Source: Phytophthora sp. 'mugwort' (taxonomy: Eukaryota; Oomycota; Peronosporomycetes; Peronosporales; Peronosporaceae). Taken from it: a stretch of 36,798 nucleotides of DNA. Under the pieces are notes generated by a model, which was given only the letters and a program-made list of their open reading frames with translations, did not search any database and was not told where the DNA came from. Positions within the stretch are counted from its first letter, which is position 1; every line of letters starts with the position of its first letter. Below are positions 25,125 through 36,058 of the stretch, in pieces. The stretch lies in NCBI GenBank assembly GCA_033558025.1, contig JAUCEF010000040.1:1-36798 (forward strand), in the 5' to 3' direction. A program made the position numbers and the translations under genes.

Positions 25125-25716
25125 TTTATTATAAAATATTATAAATCAAAAAAATTTTATAATATCTGAAATTAATTAAATTCAAGTTATAAAAATAAAA
25201 TTTTATTTAAAATACTTTTTAATCAAAGGGAATTTAAATTTAGATTTATAATATTTTATAATAAATATAGTTTTATATGTTTAAAATAAAAATATTATTA
25301 TAAATATTCAATTTTAAAATTACTCCATTATTCCTAAAAAAATATTCATAAACAGATTAATTAATGTTTATATTAAGAAAACATTCTCAATATTAAATAA
25401 TTTTAATTTATTAGTTAATATTATTGATTAATCGTTAAATGAATACTCTTTAAATAATTATTATTTCATTTTTATTATATTCTACATTAATATTTATTAT
25501 TGTATATAAAAACATTTTAAAAATAATATGATTATTTAATATAAATTATTTTAATTTTTAAAAAATTTTATATTCTTTAAGAAAAAAAAAAAATAATTCA
25601 ATTATTTTTACAATATAAATAATAAAATTTATATTTTTTCTTGAATATTAATATTCAAAAACTCTTAATTTTGTATATATTAAAAATTAAATAAAATAAT
25701 AAATTTCAAGTATATT
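25125..25716. other. Non-coding AT-rich gap between trnW and cox2
   Basis: About 590 bases with no tRNA and no credible ORF. It is almost wholly A and T. It holds an 18-base perfect palindrome TTGAATATTAATATTCAA at 25641-25658, about 60 bases before the cox2 start, and TTTATAATATTTTATAATAAA-type repeats near 25130-25265. This may contain the cox2 5' UTR or a promoter; nothing specific is visible. Confidence 0.6.
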
Positions 25717-26493
25717 ATGACAATAATAAATTATATAAATAATCAATTCACTTTTTTAGATATGGCTGAACCTTGGCAATTAGGTTTTCAAGATCCAGCA
25801 ACACCTGTTATGGAAGGTATTATTAATTTTCATCATGATTTAATGTTTTTTTTAATTATGATTACTGTATTTGTTTGTTGGATGTTATTTAGAGTTATTA
25901 CTCTTTTTGATGAAAAAAAAAATAAAATTCCAGCAACAATTGTACATGGTGCTACTATTGAAATTATTTGGACTTCTATTCCAGCCTTAATTTTATTAAC
26001 GGTAGCTATTCCATCTTTTGCTTTATTATATTCAATGGATGAAGTAATTGATCCTATTATTACTTTAAAAGTAATTGGTAGTCAATGGTATTGGAGTTAT
26101 GAATATTCAGATAATTTAGAATTTTCTGATGAACCTTTAATTTTTGATAGTTATATGATTCAAGAAGATGATTTAGCAATAGGTCAATTTAGAATTTTAG
26201 AAGTTGATAATCGTGTGGTTGTTCCAACTAATAGTCATATTCGAGTATTAATTACTGCTTCAGATGTTTTACATTCATGGGCAATACCTTCATTAGGTAT
26301 AAAATTAGATGCTTGTCCTGGTCGTTTAAATCAAACATCAATGTTTATTAAACGTGAAGGTGTTTTTTATGGACAATGTAGTGAAATTTGTGGAGTAAAT
26401 CATGGATTTATGCCTATTGTTGTAGAAGCTGTTTCATTAGAAGATTATTTAATTTGGTTAAAAAATAAAATCAATTTTGATTTTAATATATAA
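25717..26493 (+). CDS. cox2: Cytochrome c oxidase subunit 2
   Basis: A 258-residue COX2. The N-terminus has two membrane helices (about 37-60 and 80-105) and the C-terminal cupredoxin domain has all CuA ligands: H186, C221, E223 (carbonyl), C225, H229 and M232 in [11 protein letters not shown] and [13 protein letters not shown]. The aromatic run [10 protein letters not shown], which passes electrons from cytochrome c, is intact. It lies upstream of cox1 on the same strand with only a 32-codon ORF between. Confidence 0.98.
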   Translation: MTIINYINNQFTFLDMAEPWQLGFQDPATPVMEGIINFHHDLMFFLIMITVFVCWMLFRVITLFDEKKNKIPATIVHGATIEIIWTSIPALILLTVAIPSFALLYSMDEVIDPIITLKVIGSQWYWSYEYSDNLEFSDEPLIFDSYMIQEDDLAIGQFRILEVDNRVVVPTNSHIRVLITASDVLHSWAIPSLGIKLDACPGRLNQTSMFIKREGVFYGQCSEICGVNHGFMPIVVEAVSLEDYLIWLKNKINFDFNI

Positions 26494-26506
26494 TTAAAAA
26501 ATTTTT

Positions 26507-26605
26507 ATGGTATTTAAAATCATTGGTATAATTTTTTTAATATTATTACTATTTACTGATATTAAAAAATTAATTAATAAAATCAAACAATTTTTCAATA
26601 AATAA
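26507..26605 (+). CDS. 32-codon TatA-like mini-protein (orf32-type)
   Basis: An ORF of 32 codons begins 13 bases after cox2. The protein has one hydrophobic helix (residues 2-17, FKIIGIIFLILLLF) directly followed by a short amphipathic basic helix (DIKKLINKIKQFFNK). This is the TatA layout: short membrane helix, turn with an LF..KKL motif, amphipathic helix. The genome also encodes TatC. From memory, oomycete mitochondrial genomes such as Phytophthora carry an ORF called orf32; I am not sure whether it is in the same place. The TatA link is inference from architecture; a chance ORF cannot be excluded at this size. Confidence 0.5.
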   Translation: MVFKIIGIIFLILLLFTDIKKLINKIKQFFNK

Positions 26606-26715
26606 AAATAATTTATTTTTTTGATAATAAAAAATTAAAAAAACCAACGCTTTTTTTGATTTAAAAATAAAATATATAATTTTGCATTTAAAATAAAATT
26701 TAAAAATATAAATAA

Positions 26716-28194
<1,479 letters not shown>

Positions 28195-28436
28195 AAAAAA
28201 TTTTTATAATTATTAATAATTAAATTAATCTTTATTAATAATTATATTAAAAATTTTTAATTTAATTAATACCGTTTTACGGTGTTTTATAAAAATTTAA
28301 AATTTTTATATTATTTAAGAGAAAAAAATATTAGTAAAATTTAAATAAAAAAAAATATTAAATCTCAAAAATTAAATCAAATAAAAATTTAATTAATAAC
28401 AAATTAATTATTAATAAAATAATTTAAATTATAATT
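28195..28436. other. Non-coding gap with hairpin between cox1 and ORF137
   Basis: About 240 AT-rich bases. At 28268-28286 an 8-bp stem (AATACCGT/ACGGTGTT, one G-T) closes a TTT loop. It is the only GC-containing structure in the gap and may mark the cox1 3' end. Confidence 0.45.
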
Positions 28437-28850
28437 ATGGATATCGAAAATATTTTAATAGACTTAAACAATGACAACAATAATATTGAAAAACACGAAT
28501 CACAAGAACAAACATCAAATTATATAAAATATATAATATTTATAATAGGTGCCTTTTTTATTTTAGGTTTAACTATTTTTTTAATTTATTTCAATAGCGA
28601 TTTTCCAATAGTTTCTGCATTACAGGATTTAAGGAATATCGTCGATGATGAAACTTTCAATCAAATAAAACAAGTTGTTTTAAAAATGTTACGTGAACCT
28701 GAAAAAAGGGCGGCTGGATTAAATTTATTAGAATTATTAAAACTAACTATTCATCCAAGACATTTATTAAAAGATAATCCACAAGAATTTGAAAAAATGA
28801 TGACTCATTTAATTAAAATTTTAATTTCTATTTTTAAAGAAGATGGCTAA
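28437..28850 (+). CDS. Unrecognised single-pass membrane protein ORF137
   Basis: A 137-residue ORF. Residues 1-28 are acidic and Asn-rich (DLNNDNNNIEKHESQEQ), 29-52 form one membrane helix (IKYIIFIIGAFFILGLTIFLIYF), and the rest is a charged, helical soluble domain (DDETFNQIKQVVLKMLREPEKRAAGLNLLELLKLTIHPRHLLKDNPQEFEKMM). Codon and residue use is less AT-driven than in the ribosomal genes, with several GAC, CAC and GGC codons. A strong hairpin starts 3 bases after the stop. It is the last plus-strand gene. I do not recognise a family. Confidence 0.7.
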   Translation: MDIENILIDLNNDNNNIEKHESQEQTSNYIKYIIFIIGAFFILGLTIFLIYFNSDFPIVSALQDLRNIVDDETFNQIKQVVLKMLREPEKRAAGLNLLELLKLTIHPRHLLKDNPQEFEKMMTHLIKILISIFKEDG

Positions 28851-28852
28851 AA

Positions 28853-28880
28853 AAACCTATTTAATTTGTTAAATAGGTTT
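28853..28880 (+). terminator. 12-bp hairpin after ORF137
   Basis: A perfect 12-bp stem (AAACCTATTTAA/TTAAATAGGTTT) with a TTTG loop begins 3 bases after the ORF137 stop. It sits at the end of the plus-strand gene run, where a transcript end or processing site is expected. Confidence 0.6.
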
Positions 28881-29261
28881 CTAGATATACAATATATACA
28901 TTATGTAAATTTTTACCAATTAAAAACTAATTATGTGATTTTAAATTATAACTATGTTGATATTAATTTAATTTTAGTTATTGAGTATTTAATAAAAATT
29001 AATCTATTTAAATATTTATGTCATCAATAACTTATGTTAAACCATCTTGATTAAAAGTTATAGAATTAGCAATAATAATATTCTGTATTTATATTAAATT
29101 TGTAAGTGAACGCATTCTTCTTATATTTTTTAGAATATTTATTGAAAAAAATTGATTTTTTTAATTTATTATTTCTTAAAAAATTTAAATTTTATTATTT
29201 ATATTATAAAAATAATTGAATTATTTTTTTTTTAAGAATGAAATTTTTAAATAAAACTAAT
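28881..29261. other. Non-coding region between convergent units
   Basis: About 380 AT-rich bases between the last plus-strand gene and trnR at the end of the minus-strand unit. I find no ORF with family features and no cloverleaf. It is probably 3' UTR sequence of both units. Confidence 0.6.
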
Positions 29262-29334
29262 TACAATCTCTTGGATTTGAACCAAGATTTTAAAGCTTAG
29301 AAGGCTAATACTCTACCAATTAAGTTAAGATTGT
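29262..29334 (-). tRNA. trnR(ucu): tRNA-Arg(UCU)
   Basis: A 73-nt tRNA on the minus strand: acceptor ACAATCT/AGATTGT, D arm ACTTAATTGGTAGAGT, anticodon TCT in GCCTTCTAAGC, T arm CTTGGTTCAAATCCAAG. The anticodon stem has only three good pairs (AGC/GCT) before T-T mismatches. It lies 17 bases after nad6. Confidence 0.88.
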
Positions 29335-29351
29335 TTTAGTTTTATTAAGAA

Positions 29352-30062
29352 TTAAACAGTTTTATCTGAATATACATTAAAAATAGCTTTTAATGCATCT
29401 CGTGAAAGTTGTTTATAAATATTTTGTTTTAAAAATTTTTTTTTTTCCTTTTTAGTTAAAGTAACCGCTCCTATTAAAGCTATTAATAATATAATACCTG
29501 CAACTAAAAAAAAAAAAGCATAATAACTATATAAAATTTGTCCAATTGTTTCAATATTTGTAATAGTATCTAATTGATAGATAAAATTTTTTAAAAAGGG
29601 TTTGACATCAACAAATATTTCAAAAGTACCTTTCATACTATCGTGAAAAAAAAATAAAGTATTTACTTTTTGAGTAAAAAAAGAATTATTTATTAAATGG
29701 TAATATGATGTAAAAACTTTACTAAACATAACAAACGTTTCTAAAAAAAAAATAAAACTAATTAAAAAAATAATTGGTAAATAACCAAAATTATTTTTTA
29801 TTTTATTTTTATCAATTAAAACATTAACATCTAGCATCATAATAACAAATAAAAATAATACAGTAATAGCTCCTACATAAATAATAATTAACATTATTGA
29901 TAAAAATTCAATTTCAGAAATTAATAATAATCCAGTTGAATTAGTAAAAACTAATATTAAAAAAAATGCAGAATATATTGTATTTGTAGAATATATTACA
30001 AATATAGCTGAAGTTAAAGCTATAGTTGAAAAAGTATAAAAGAAAATTGTTTCGAAATCCAT
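29352..30062 (-). CDS. nad6: NADH dehydrogenase subunit 6
   Basis: A 236-residue NAD6, a membrane-arm complex I subunit. The motif LISEIEFLSIMLIIIYVGAITVLFLFVIMMLDV, which includes the conserved YVGAI.VLF.FV.MM.. third helix, is diagnostic. There are about five hydrophobic segments, and the basic tail LTKKEKKKFLKQNIYKQLSRD extends past the last. It lies 60 bases downstream of nad5 on the same strand. Confidence 0.97.
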   Translation of the reverse strand: MDFETIFFYTFSTIALTSAIFVIYSTNTIYSAFFLILVFTNSTGLLLISEIEFLSIMLIIIYVGAITVLFLFVIMMLDVNVLIDKNKIKNNFGYLPIIFLISFIFFLETFVMFSKVFTSYYHLINNSFFTQKVNTLFFFHDSMKGTFEIFVDVKPFLKNFIYQLDTITNIETIGQILYSYYAFFFLVAGIILLIALIGAVTLTKKEKKKFLKQNIYKQLSRDALKAIFNVYSDKTV

Positions 30063-30122
30063 AATGTATTTAAATTATATAAATTTATAATTATATCTTA
30101 AAAGATACATATTTTATTATTT

Positions 30123-32117
30123 TTATTTAATTAATAAAAAAATAAATAAAAATAATAAAATAGTAATAATATTAAAAAAATAAATAATAGAAAAAAAAAT
30201 AATATTTATTAAACAAATAATGCTAATTAACATTAATAATGAATAGTGATAAATATAACCTGTTTGTAATAAAATTATTTTTTGACTTAAGAAAGAAAAA
30301 ACGGTTATTAAACCAAAAGGACCACACATTTCAATTAAACCTTTATCAATCATTTTATATGTTACATTATAACCAACTTTTAATATATATTGATTAATAA
30401 ATTCATAATAAATTTTATCAAAATACCATTTTCTATTTAAAAAATTATAAAAATAAAGACCATATTTTGAAATTTTTAAGTTATATAAAAATCTAAATTT
30501 AAAAAAATATAAATAAAAGGCACAAAATAAGCCACAAAAACTTAAAATAACAGGTAATAATTTAAAAAATGTTGGTAAAAATTCAGCATCAATCATTTGA
30601 TTATTAAATGGATTTATATAAATTGAGTTATTCCAAAAATTTGAACCTAACCCAACAAACATATCTTTAGAAATATAACCTATAAAAATACTACCAAATG
30701 CTAAAACTCCTAAAGGAATACCCATTTCTAATGGAACATCATGTGCATTTTTAATAACATTTTTATAGGCATTAGTTTCACTTAAAAAAGCAAAAAATAA
30801 TAAACGTGTTGAATAGAATGCCGTAAAAAATGCACCAATAGTACCCAACCAATAAGCAAAATGACCTGTTTCACTAAAACTTGAAAATGCAACTTCTAAT
30901 ATTAAATCTTTAGAATAAAAACCAGTTAAAAAAGGAAAACCCATTAAAGATAATGAACCTATTAAAAACATTATATAAGTAAAAGGTAAAATTCTTCTTA
31001 AACCACCCATTTTTCTTATATCTTGTTCATCACCCATAGCATGAATTACAGCACCGGAACATAAAAATAATAATGCTTTAAAATATGCATGATTTGATAA
31101 ATGAAAAATAGCTAAAGGATAATTTGATAATCCACAAGCAAAAAACATATAACCTAATTGACTACAAGTAGAATAGGCAACTATTTTTTTAAAATCATTT
31201 TGTACTAGACCAATTGTACTTGAGAAAAAGGCTGTAGAAGCTCCAATAATTGTAATAACTTTTAAAGAAAACATTGAATATTCAAACATTGGTGAACAAC
31301 GTGCAATTAAATAAACACCAGCAGTTACCATAGTCGCTGCATGGATTAATGCCGAAACCGGCGTAGGTCCTTCCATAGCATCGGGTAACCATAAATGTAA
31401 AAAAATTTGAGCAGATTTACCCATAGCACCTATAAAAATTAAAATACACGCAACATCAATAATACTTAAAATATAATTAAAAAAAATAAATTTAAAATCT
31501 TTAACAATAGAAATTGCTGCAAATGTACTAAAATATTCAATAGTTCTAATATTATAAAAAACAGTTAATACACCTAATAATAAGATTAAATCACTAATTC
31601 GATTAACTAACATAGCTTTTATAGCTGCTTTATTCGCTTGTAAACGTGTAAACCAAAAATTAATTAATAAATATGAACAAAAACCAACACCTTCCCATCC
31701 AACAAACATTTGCATAAAATTATCACCTGTAACTAATATAATCATAAAAAAAGTAAATAGTGATAAATATGACATAAATCTAGATAAATGTGGATCATGA
31801 TCCATATATTTAGAAGAATATAAATGAACTAAAGTTGAAATACTTGTTACAACAATTAACATTATCATAGTTAAACTATCAAATAAAAAACACCAATTAC
31901 AATTAAATAAACCACTATTAATCCAATTTGAAATATAAATAATATACTCATATTCATTTGTAATTGAATTATATATAATAATAAATGAAAAAAGACAACT
32001 TAAAAAAGTTGTTAATGTGGTTATAAATACAGAACCTTTACGGCCAATATAAAAACCAAATAATCCAGAAGCTACTGAACCTAAAAAAGGTAAAAAAATT
32101 AAAGTTAATAATAACAT
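30123..32117 (-). CDS. nad5: NADH dehydrogenase subunit 5
   Basis: A 664-residue NAD5, the distal antiporter-like proton-pumping subunit of complex I. The conserved antiporter core (VGWEGVGFCSYLLINFW, HLWLPDAMEGPTPVSALIHAATMVTAGVYLIAR, AYSTCSQLGYMFFACG, FHLSNHAYFKALLFLCSGAVIHAMGDEQDIRKMGG) is complete. The C-terminal lateral helix and last membrane segment are present but AT-driven. It is 204 bases after atp1. Confidence 0.98.
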   Translation of the reverse strand: MLLLTLIFLPFLGSVASGLFGFYIGRKGSVFITTLTTFLSCLFSFIIIYNSITNEYEYIIYISNWINSGLFNCNWCFLFDSLTMIMLIVVTSISTLVHLYSSKYMDHDPHLSRFMSYLSLFTFFMIILVTGDNFMQMFVGWEGVGFCSYLLINFWFTRLQANKAAIKAMLVNRISDLILLLGVLTVFYNIRTIEYFSTFAAISIVKDFKFIFFNYILSIIDVACILIFIGAMGKSAQIFLHLWLPDAMEGPTPVSALIHAATMVTAGVYLIARCSPMFEYSMFSLKVITIIGASTAFFSSTIGLVQNDFKKIVAYSTCSQLGYMFFACGLSNYPLAIFHLSNHAYFKALLFLCSGAVIHAMGDEQDIRKMGGLRRILPFTYIMFLIGSLSLMGFPFLTGFYSKDLILEVAFSSFSETGHFAYWLGTIGAFFTAFYSTRLLFFAFLSETNAYKNVIKNAHDVPLEMGIPLGVLAFGSIFIGYISKDMFVGLGSNFWNNSIYINPFNNQMIDAEFLPTFFKLLPVILSFCGLFCAFYLYFFKFRFLYNLKISKYGLYFYNFLNRKWYFDKIYYEFINQYILKVGYNVTYKMIDKGLIEMCGPFGLITVFSFLSQKIILLQTGYIYHYSLLMLISIICLINIIFFSIIYFFNIITILLFLFIFLLIK

Positions 32118-32321
32118 AATAGAATAAAATAAATTTAAATTATTTAAAAATATAATAATAATTTTAAAATAATTCTTCTTAAAGAATAAATATTTTTTAA
32201 AAAATTAATATTAGAATAATATTTAAAATTATTTTCTATATAGAAAATAATTAATTTTTATCTGTTATGTTTTATTTACAAAATATTATAATTATTTTTT
32301 ATTAATAAAAAAATAATTATA
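32118..32321. other. Gap between atp1 and nad5 with a 26-base palindrome
   Basis: About 200 AT-rich bases. It holds a perfect 26-base palindrome at 32227-32252 (AATTATTTTCTAT and its complement), and another hairpin-prone AAATAATTATATTATTTT stretch near 32310. These could be processing hairpins between the two messages. Confidence 0.55.
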
Positions 32322-33851
32322 TTATTTTGTAATAAAATTATTAGTAAAATTTGTTGCTAAAATATTAAGTTTTTTTTCTAATTCTTTAGATATTTCTTTT
32401 TTATTTAAGATTTCTTCTAAAATATTAAAATGATTATTTTTTATAAAATTTAACCAACTAATTTCAAAACTTGAAATTTTATCAACAGCAATTTTATCTA
32501 AGAAACCACGTACACCTAAATAAATAATTACAATTTGATTTTCAACAGATAACGGTATATTTAAACCTTGTTTTAACATTTCTGTTAATCTAATCCCTCT
32601 ATTTAATTGTTGTTGAGTTGTAGCATCTAAATCAGAACCAAATTGAGCAAATGCTTGTACTTCTCTAAATTGTGCTAATTCTAATTTCATTGTACCAGCA
32701 ATTTGTTTCATAGCTTTAATTTGTGCAGAAGAACCAACACGACTTACAGATAATCCAACACTAATTGCAGGTCTTTGACCTTCATTAAATAATTCTGTTT
32801 CTAAAAAAATTTGTCCATCAGTAATTGAAATAACATTTGTTGGAATATAAGCAGAAACATCTCCAGCTTGTGTTTCAATAATAGGTAATGCGGTTAATGA
32901 ACCACCACCAATTTTTTTATTCATTTTAGCAGCTCTTTCTAATAAACGAGAGTGTAAATAAAAAACATCTCCAGGATAAGCTTCTCTACCTGGAGGTCTT
33001 CTTAATAATAAAGACATTTGTCTATAAGCTACCGCTTGTTTTGATAAATCATCATAGAAAATAACAGCATGTTTACCATTATCTCTAAAATATTCACCTA
33101 AAGCACAACCAGTATATGGAGCTAAATATTGTAAGGGTGCTGAATCTGAAGCAGTAGCCGCTACAATAACAGAAAAAAACATTGCATTTTTTTCTTCTAA
33201 AGTTTTTGTTAATTCAGCAATTGTTGATCTTTTTTGACCAACACCTACATAAATACAATATAATTGATTATTTATATCTTTTTTTAAATGAGGTTCTCTT
33301 TGATTAATTATAGTATCAATAGCAATAGATGTTTTACCTGTTTGTCTATCACCAATAATTAATTCCCTTTGACCACGACCAATAGGAATTAAACTATCTA
33401 CAGCTTTTAAACCTGTTTGTACAGGTTGTTTAACACTTTCTCTAGGCATAATACCTGGAGCTTTAACTTCAACTCTACTTTCTAATTTACTGTTAATTTG
33501 ACCTTTACCATCAATGGGTTGTCCTAAAGCATCAACTACTCTACCTAATACTTCAGGTCCTACAGGTACACTAACAATAGATCCAGTTCTTCGTACAAAA
33601 TTACCTTCTTGAATTTCTCTATCATTACTAAAAACAACAACACCAACAACATCAGGTTCTAAATTTAAAGCCATTCCTTTAATATTACCATTATTAAATT
33701 CAACCATTTCACCTGCTTGAATTTTAGTTAAACCATAACATCTTGCAATACCATCACTCATTGAAAGAACAATACCTGTTTCTTGTAAACTTTTTTCATC
33801 TTTATATTTTTTAATATTTGATTCCAGTATATATGATAATTCAATAGCCAT
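32322..33851 (-). CDS. atp1: ATP synthase F1 subunit alpha
   Basis: A 509-residue alpha subunit of complex V. The P-loop GDRQTGKT is at residues 167-174. Other family landmarks are [58 protein letters not shown], and the signature [17 protein letters not shown] with the arginine finger (SRVGS). The length is normal. Codon use is typical of the window. It lies downstream of trnE. Confidence 0.99.
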   Translation of the reverse strand: MAIELSYILESNIKKYKDEKSLQETGIVLSMSDGIARCYGLTKIQAGEMVEFNNGNIKGMALNLEPDVVGVVVFSNDREIQEGNFVRRTGSIVSVPVGPEVLGRVVDALGQPIDGKGQINSKLESRVEVKAPGIMPRESVKQPVQTGLKAVDSLIPIGRGQRELIIGDRQTGKTSIAIDTIINQREPHLKKDINNQLYCIYVGVGQKRSTIAELTKTLEEKNAMFFSVIVAATASDSAPLQYLAPYTGCALGEYFRDNGKHAVIFYDDLSKQAVAYRQMSLLLRRPPGREAYPGDVFYLHSRLLERAAKMNKKIGGGSLTALPIIETQAGDVSAYIPTNVISITDGQIFLETELFNEGQRPAISVGLSVSRVGSSAQIKAMKQIAGTMKLELAQFREVQAFAQFGSDLDATTQQQLNRGIRLTEMLKQGLNIPLSVENQIVIIYLGVRGFLDKIAVDKISSFEISWLNFIKNNHFNILEEILNKKEISKELEKKLNILATNFTNNFITK

Positions 33852-33930
33852 AGAGGTTATTAAATTATCATATTATTTAATAATTATAAATTATTATAAT
33901 TACCAAAATATATCAAATATATATTTTTTA

Positions 33931-34002
33931 TACCCTTTACGAGAATTGAACTCGTATTTTTACCGTGAAAAGGTAATGTCCTAACCATTAGACTAAAAGG
34001 GC
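33931..34002 (-). tRNA. trnE(uuc): tRNA-Glu(UUC)
   Basis: A 72-nt tRNA: acceptor GCCCTTT/AAAGGGT, D arm GTCTAATGGTTAGGAC, anticodon TTC in CCTTTTCACGG, T arm ACGAGTTCAATTCTCGT. It separates nad4 from atp1 and probably punctuates the transcript. Confidence 0.95.
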
Positions 34003-34026
34003 TTTTTATTAAACAAAAAATTTTGT

Positions 34027-35502
34027 TTAATAAAAATAAGAAAAATCAATATGTATTAAAATTTTTGAAACACTTTCATGCATACAACTTTCAAAAATTT
34101 TAGGATATAAACCTAATAAAAAGATATTTATAATTAATATTAAATGAATTAAAAATTCACGATAAGTTAAATCATAATAAATTTTTAAATAAATATTTTG
34201 AATATTACCATAACAAATTCGATTATAAAATAATAAAGAATATACCCCACCCAAAAACATACCAATTGTCGCAAAAACAGCTGTTGTAGTATTATCTTCA
34301 AAAACTCCAGTTAAAATAAGAATTTCACCCACAAAACTACTTGAACCTGGAATAGACATATTTGCTAATACATAAATAAATAATGCAATACAAAATAAAG
34401 GCATTGTATGTGCTAAACCACCATAATAATTAATAAATCTTGTATGATATCGATCATATAAACATCCAATTGAAAAAAATAAACCACTCGATACTAAACC
34501 ATGACTAATCATTTGAATAATACTACCTTCTAATCCTTGAATAGTTAAAGAAAAAATACCCAATATTATAAAATTCATATGAGCAACTGATGCATAAGCA
34601 ATAATACGTTTCAAATCTGTTTGTCGTATAGCTGTTAATGACGCATAAATAACAGATATTAAACATAAAACTAAAATATACGGTGTAAAATATAATGCAG
34701 CTTTAGGAAATAAAGGAACTAAAAACCTAATCATACCGTATGATCCTAATTTTAATAAAATACCAGCTAATAGTACAGAACCTGCGGTAGGTGCTTCAAC
34801 ATGTGCTTCCGGTAACCAAACATGAAAAGGTAACATTGGAACTTTAACAGCAAATGATAAAAAAAAAGCTAAGAAATAAAATTTTTCATATGAAAAATTA
34901 AAATTACTATAATATAATATTTGATAATCAGTTGTACCCACAGTTAAAAATAAATGAATAATGGCAATAAACATAAATAATGAACCTGCTAATGTATACA
35001 TAAAAAACAAATATGAAGCTTTAATTTTACGTTCTCTTGAACCCCAAATACCTATAATTAAAAACATAGGAATTAATACACTTTCAAAGAAAATATAAAA
35101 AATAAGTACATCTAATATACTAAATGAAATGATTAAACAAAATTCTAAAATAAAATATAAAATAAAATATTCTTTTATATTTTTATTAATCATTTCATAA
35201 CTAATTAACATACAGATTGGAATCAAAAATGTTGTTAAAATTATAAAAAATAATGAAATACCATCAATACCTAAATAAAAATTAATATTAAATTGACTAA
35301 TCCATTCTATTTTAAATAAATATTGAAAATTAGAAGTTGATTTATCAAATAAAATCCATAAAGGTAATGACATTAAAAAAATGAAAAAAGACATAAAAAT
35401 ACTAAAATTTTTTATAAATTTTTCATTTTTCGAAAAAGCTAATATAATAACCGTAATTAATGGTAAAATAAGTAAAAAAATTAATATAAACTTATTAAAC
35501 AT
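34027..35502 (-). CDS. nad4: NADH dehydrogenase subunit 4
   Basis: A 491-residue NAD4, an antiporter-like proton-pumping subunit of complex I. Diagnostic parts are GIDGISLFFIILTTFLIPICMLISYE, the glutamate-bearing YIFFESVLIPMFLIIGIWGSRERKIKASY, VPMLPFHVWLPEAHVEAPTAGSVLLAGILLKLGSYGMIRF and ASVAHMNFIILGIFS. I chose the start at 35502 (MFNKFILIF); the frame is open to 35574, but the upstream part overlaps trnH. The protein length fits the family. Confidence 0.97.
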   Translation of the reverse strand: MFNKFILIFLLILPLITVIILAFSKNEKFIKNFSIFMSFFIFLMSLPLWILFDKSTSNFQYLFKIEWISQFNINFYLGIDGISLFFIILTTFLIPICMLISYEMINKNIKEYFILYFILEFCLIISFSILDVLIFYIFFESVLIPMFLIIGIWGSRERKIKASYLFFMYTLAGSLFMFIAIIHLFLTVGTTDYQILYYSNFNFSYEKFYFLAFFLSFAVKVPMLPFHVWLPEAHVEAPTAGSVLLAGILLKLGSYGMIRFLVPLFPKAALYFTPYILVLCLISVIYASLTAIRQTDLKRIIAYASVAHMNFIILGIFSLTIQGLEGSIIQMISHGLVSSGLFFSIGCLYDRYHTRFINYYGGLAHTMPLFCIALFIYVLANMSIPGSSSFVGEILILTGVFEDNTTTAVFATIGMFLGGVYSLLFYNRICYGNIQNIYLKIYYDLTYREFLIHLILIINIFLLGLYPKIFESCMHESVSKILIHIDFSYFY

Positions 35503-35524
35503 AAAAAAATTTAATTTAAAAATG

Positions 35525-35597
35525 GGCGAAAAATGGGACTTGAACCCATAACACTTAGACCCACAATCTAACACTCTACCTTTAAGTTATAATCGCC
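35525..35597 (-). tRNA. trnH(gug): tRNA-His(GUG)
   Basis: A tRNA with anticodon GTG in GATTGTGGGTC, D arm ACTTAAAGGTAGAGT and T arm ATGGGTTCAAGTCCCAT. The extra G at the 5' end faces a C, as expected for tRNA-His. The acceptor has two T-T mismatches in its inner part (GCGATTA/TTTTCGC), which may be edited or tolerated. Confidence 0.9.
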
Positions 35598-35600
35598 TTT

Positions 35601-36020
35601 TTAAATTTTTCTTAAATAATATATAAAATTTAAAAATGATTGAACAATTAAATTATTTAAAGGTGGATAGTTTTTAGATAATATTTGTTTTACTTTTAAA
35701 TTAGAATAAATATTATTTTGAATACTCAAATAAATTAATTCAAGTTTTTTAAAATTATATAAATCCCTTATTAAATTTAATTCATTATTTCCATAAATTA
35801 TTAAAATAGAACCTTGTCCTTTTAATTTTAAAAAAATATCAATAATTAAATTTTGATTTAATATTAAAGATTTATAATCAAATTTTTTAATTTTTTTTTT
35901 TAAAGATATTATTTCATTAATATTTAAATCATTATAACGAAATATATATATATATTTATAAGTTTGTTTAATTTTTTGTAATTGATTTAATTTATACTTT
36001 TTAAATTTTTTTTTTTGCAT
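35601..36020 (-). CDS. Possible ribosomal protein L10-like protein
   Basis: A 139-residue basic protein between nad7 and nad4. The region YKYIYIFRYNDLNINEIISLKKKIKKFDYKSLI followed by LIIDIFLKLKGQGSILIIYGNN resembles mitochondrial uL10: an N-terminal strand, a helix beginning L....W/I..LK..L, then a QGP..ILY-like turn. uL10 builds the base of the ribosomal stalk. The resemblance is to pattern and length, not strong sequence, so a lineage-specific ORF is possible. The last residues (FLNFIYYLRKI) are not known to me. Confidence 0.4.
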   Translation of the reverse strand: MQKKKFKKYKLNQLQKIKQTYKYIYIFRYNDLNINEIISLKKKIKKFDYKSLILNQNLIIDIFLKLKGQGSILIIYGNNELNLIRDLYNFKKLELIYLSIQNNIYSNLKVKQILSKNYPPLNNLIVQSFLNFIYYLRKI

Positions 36021-36058
36021 AATTTATTGAAAATAAAATTTTATTCTAATAATTAATA

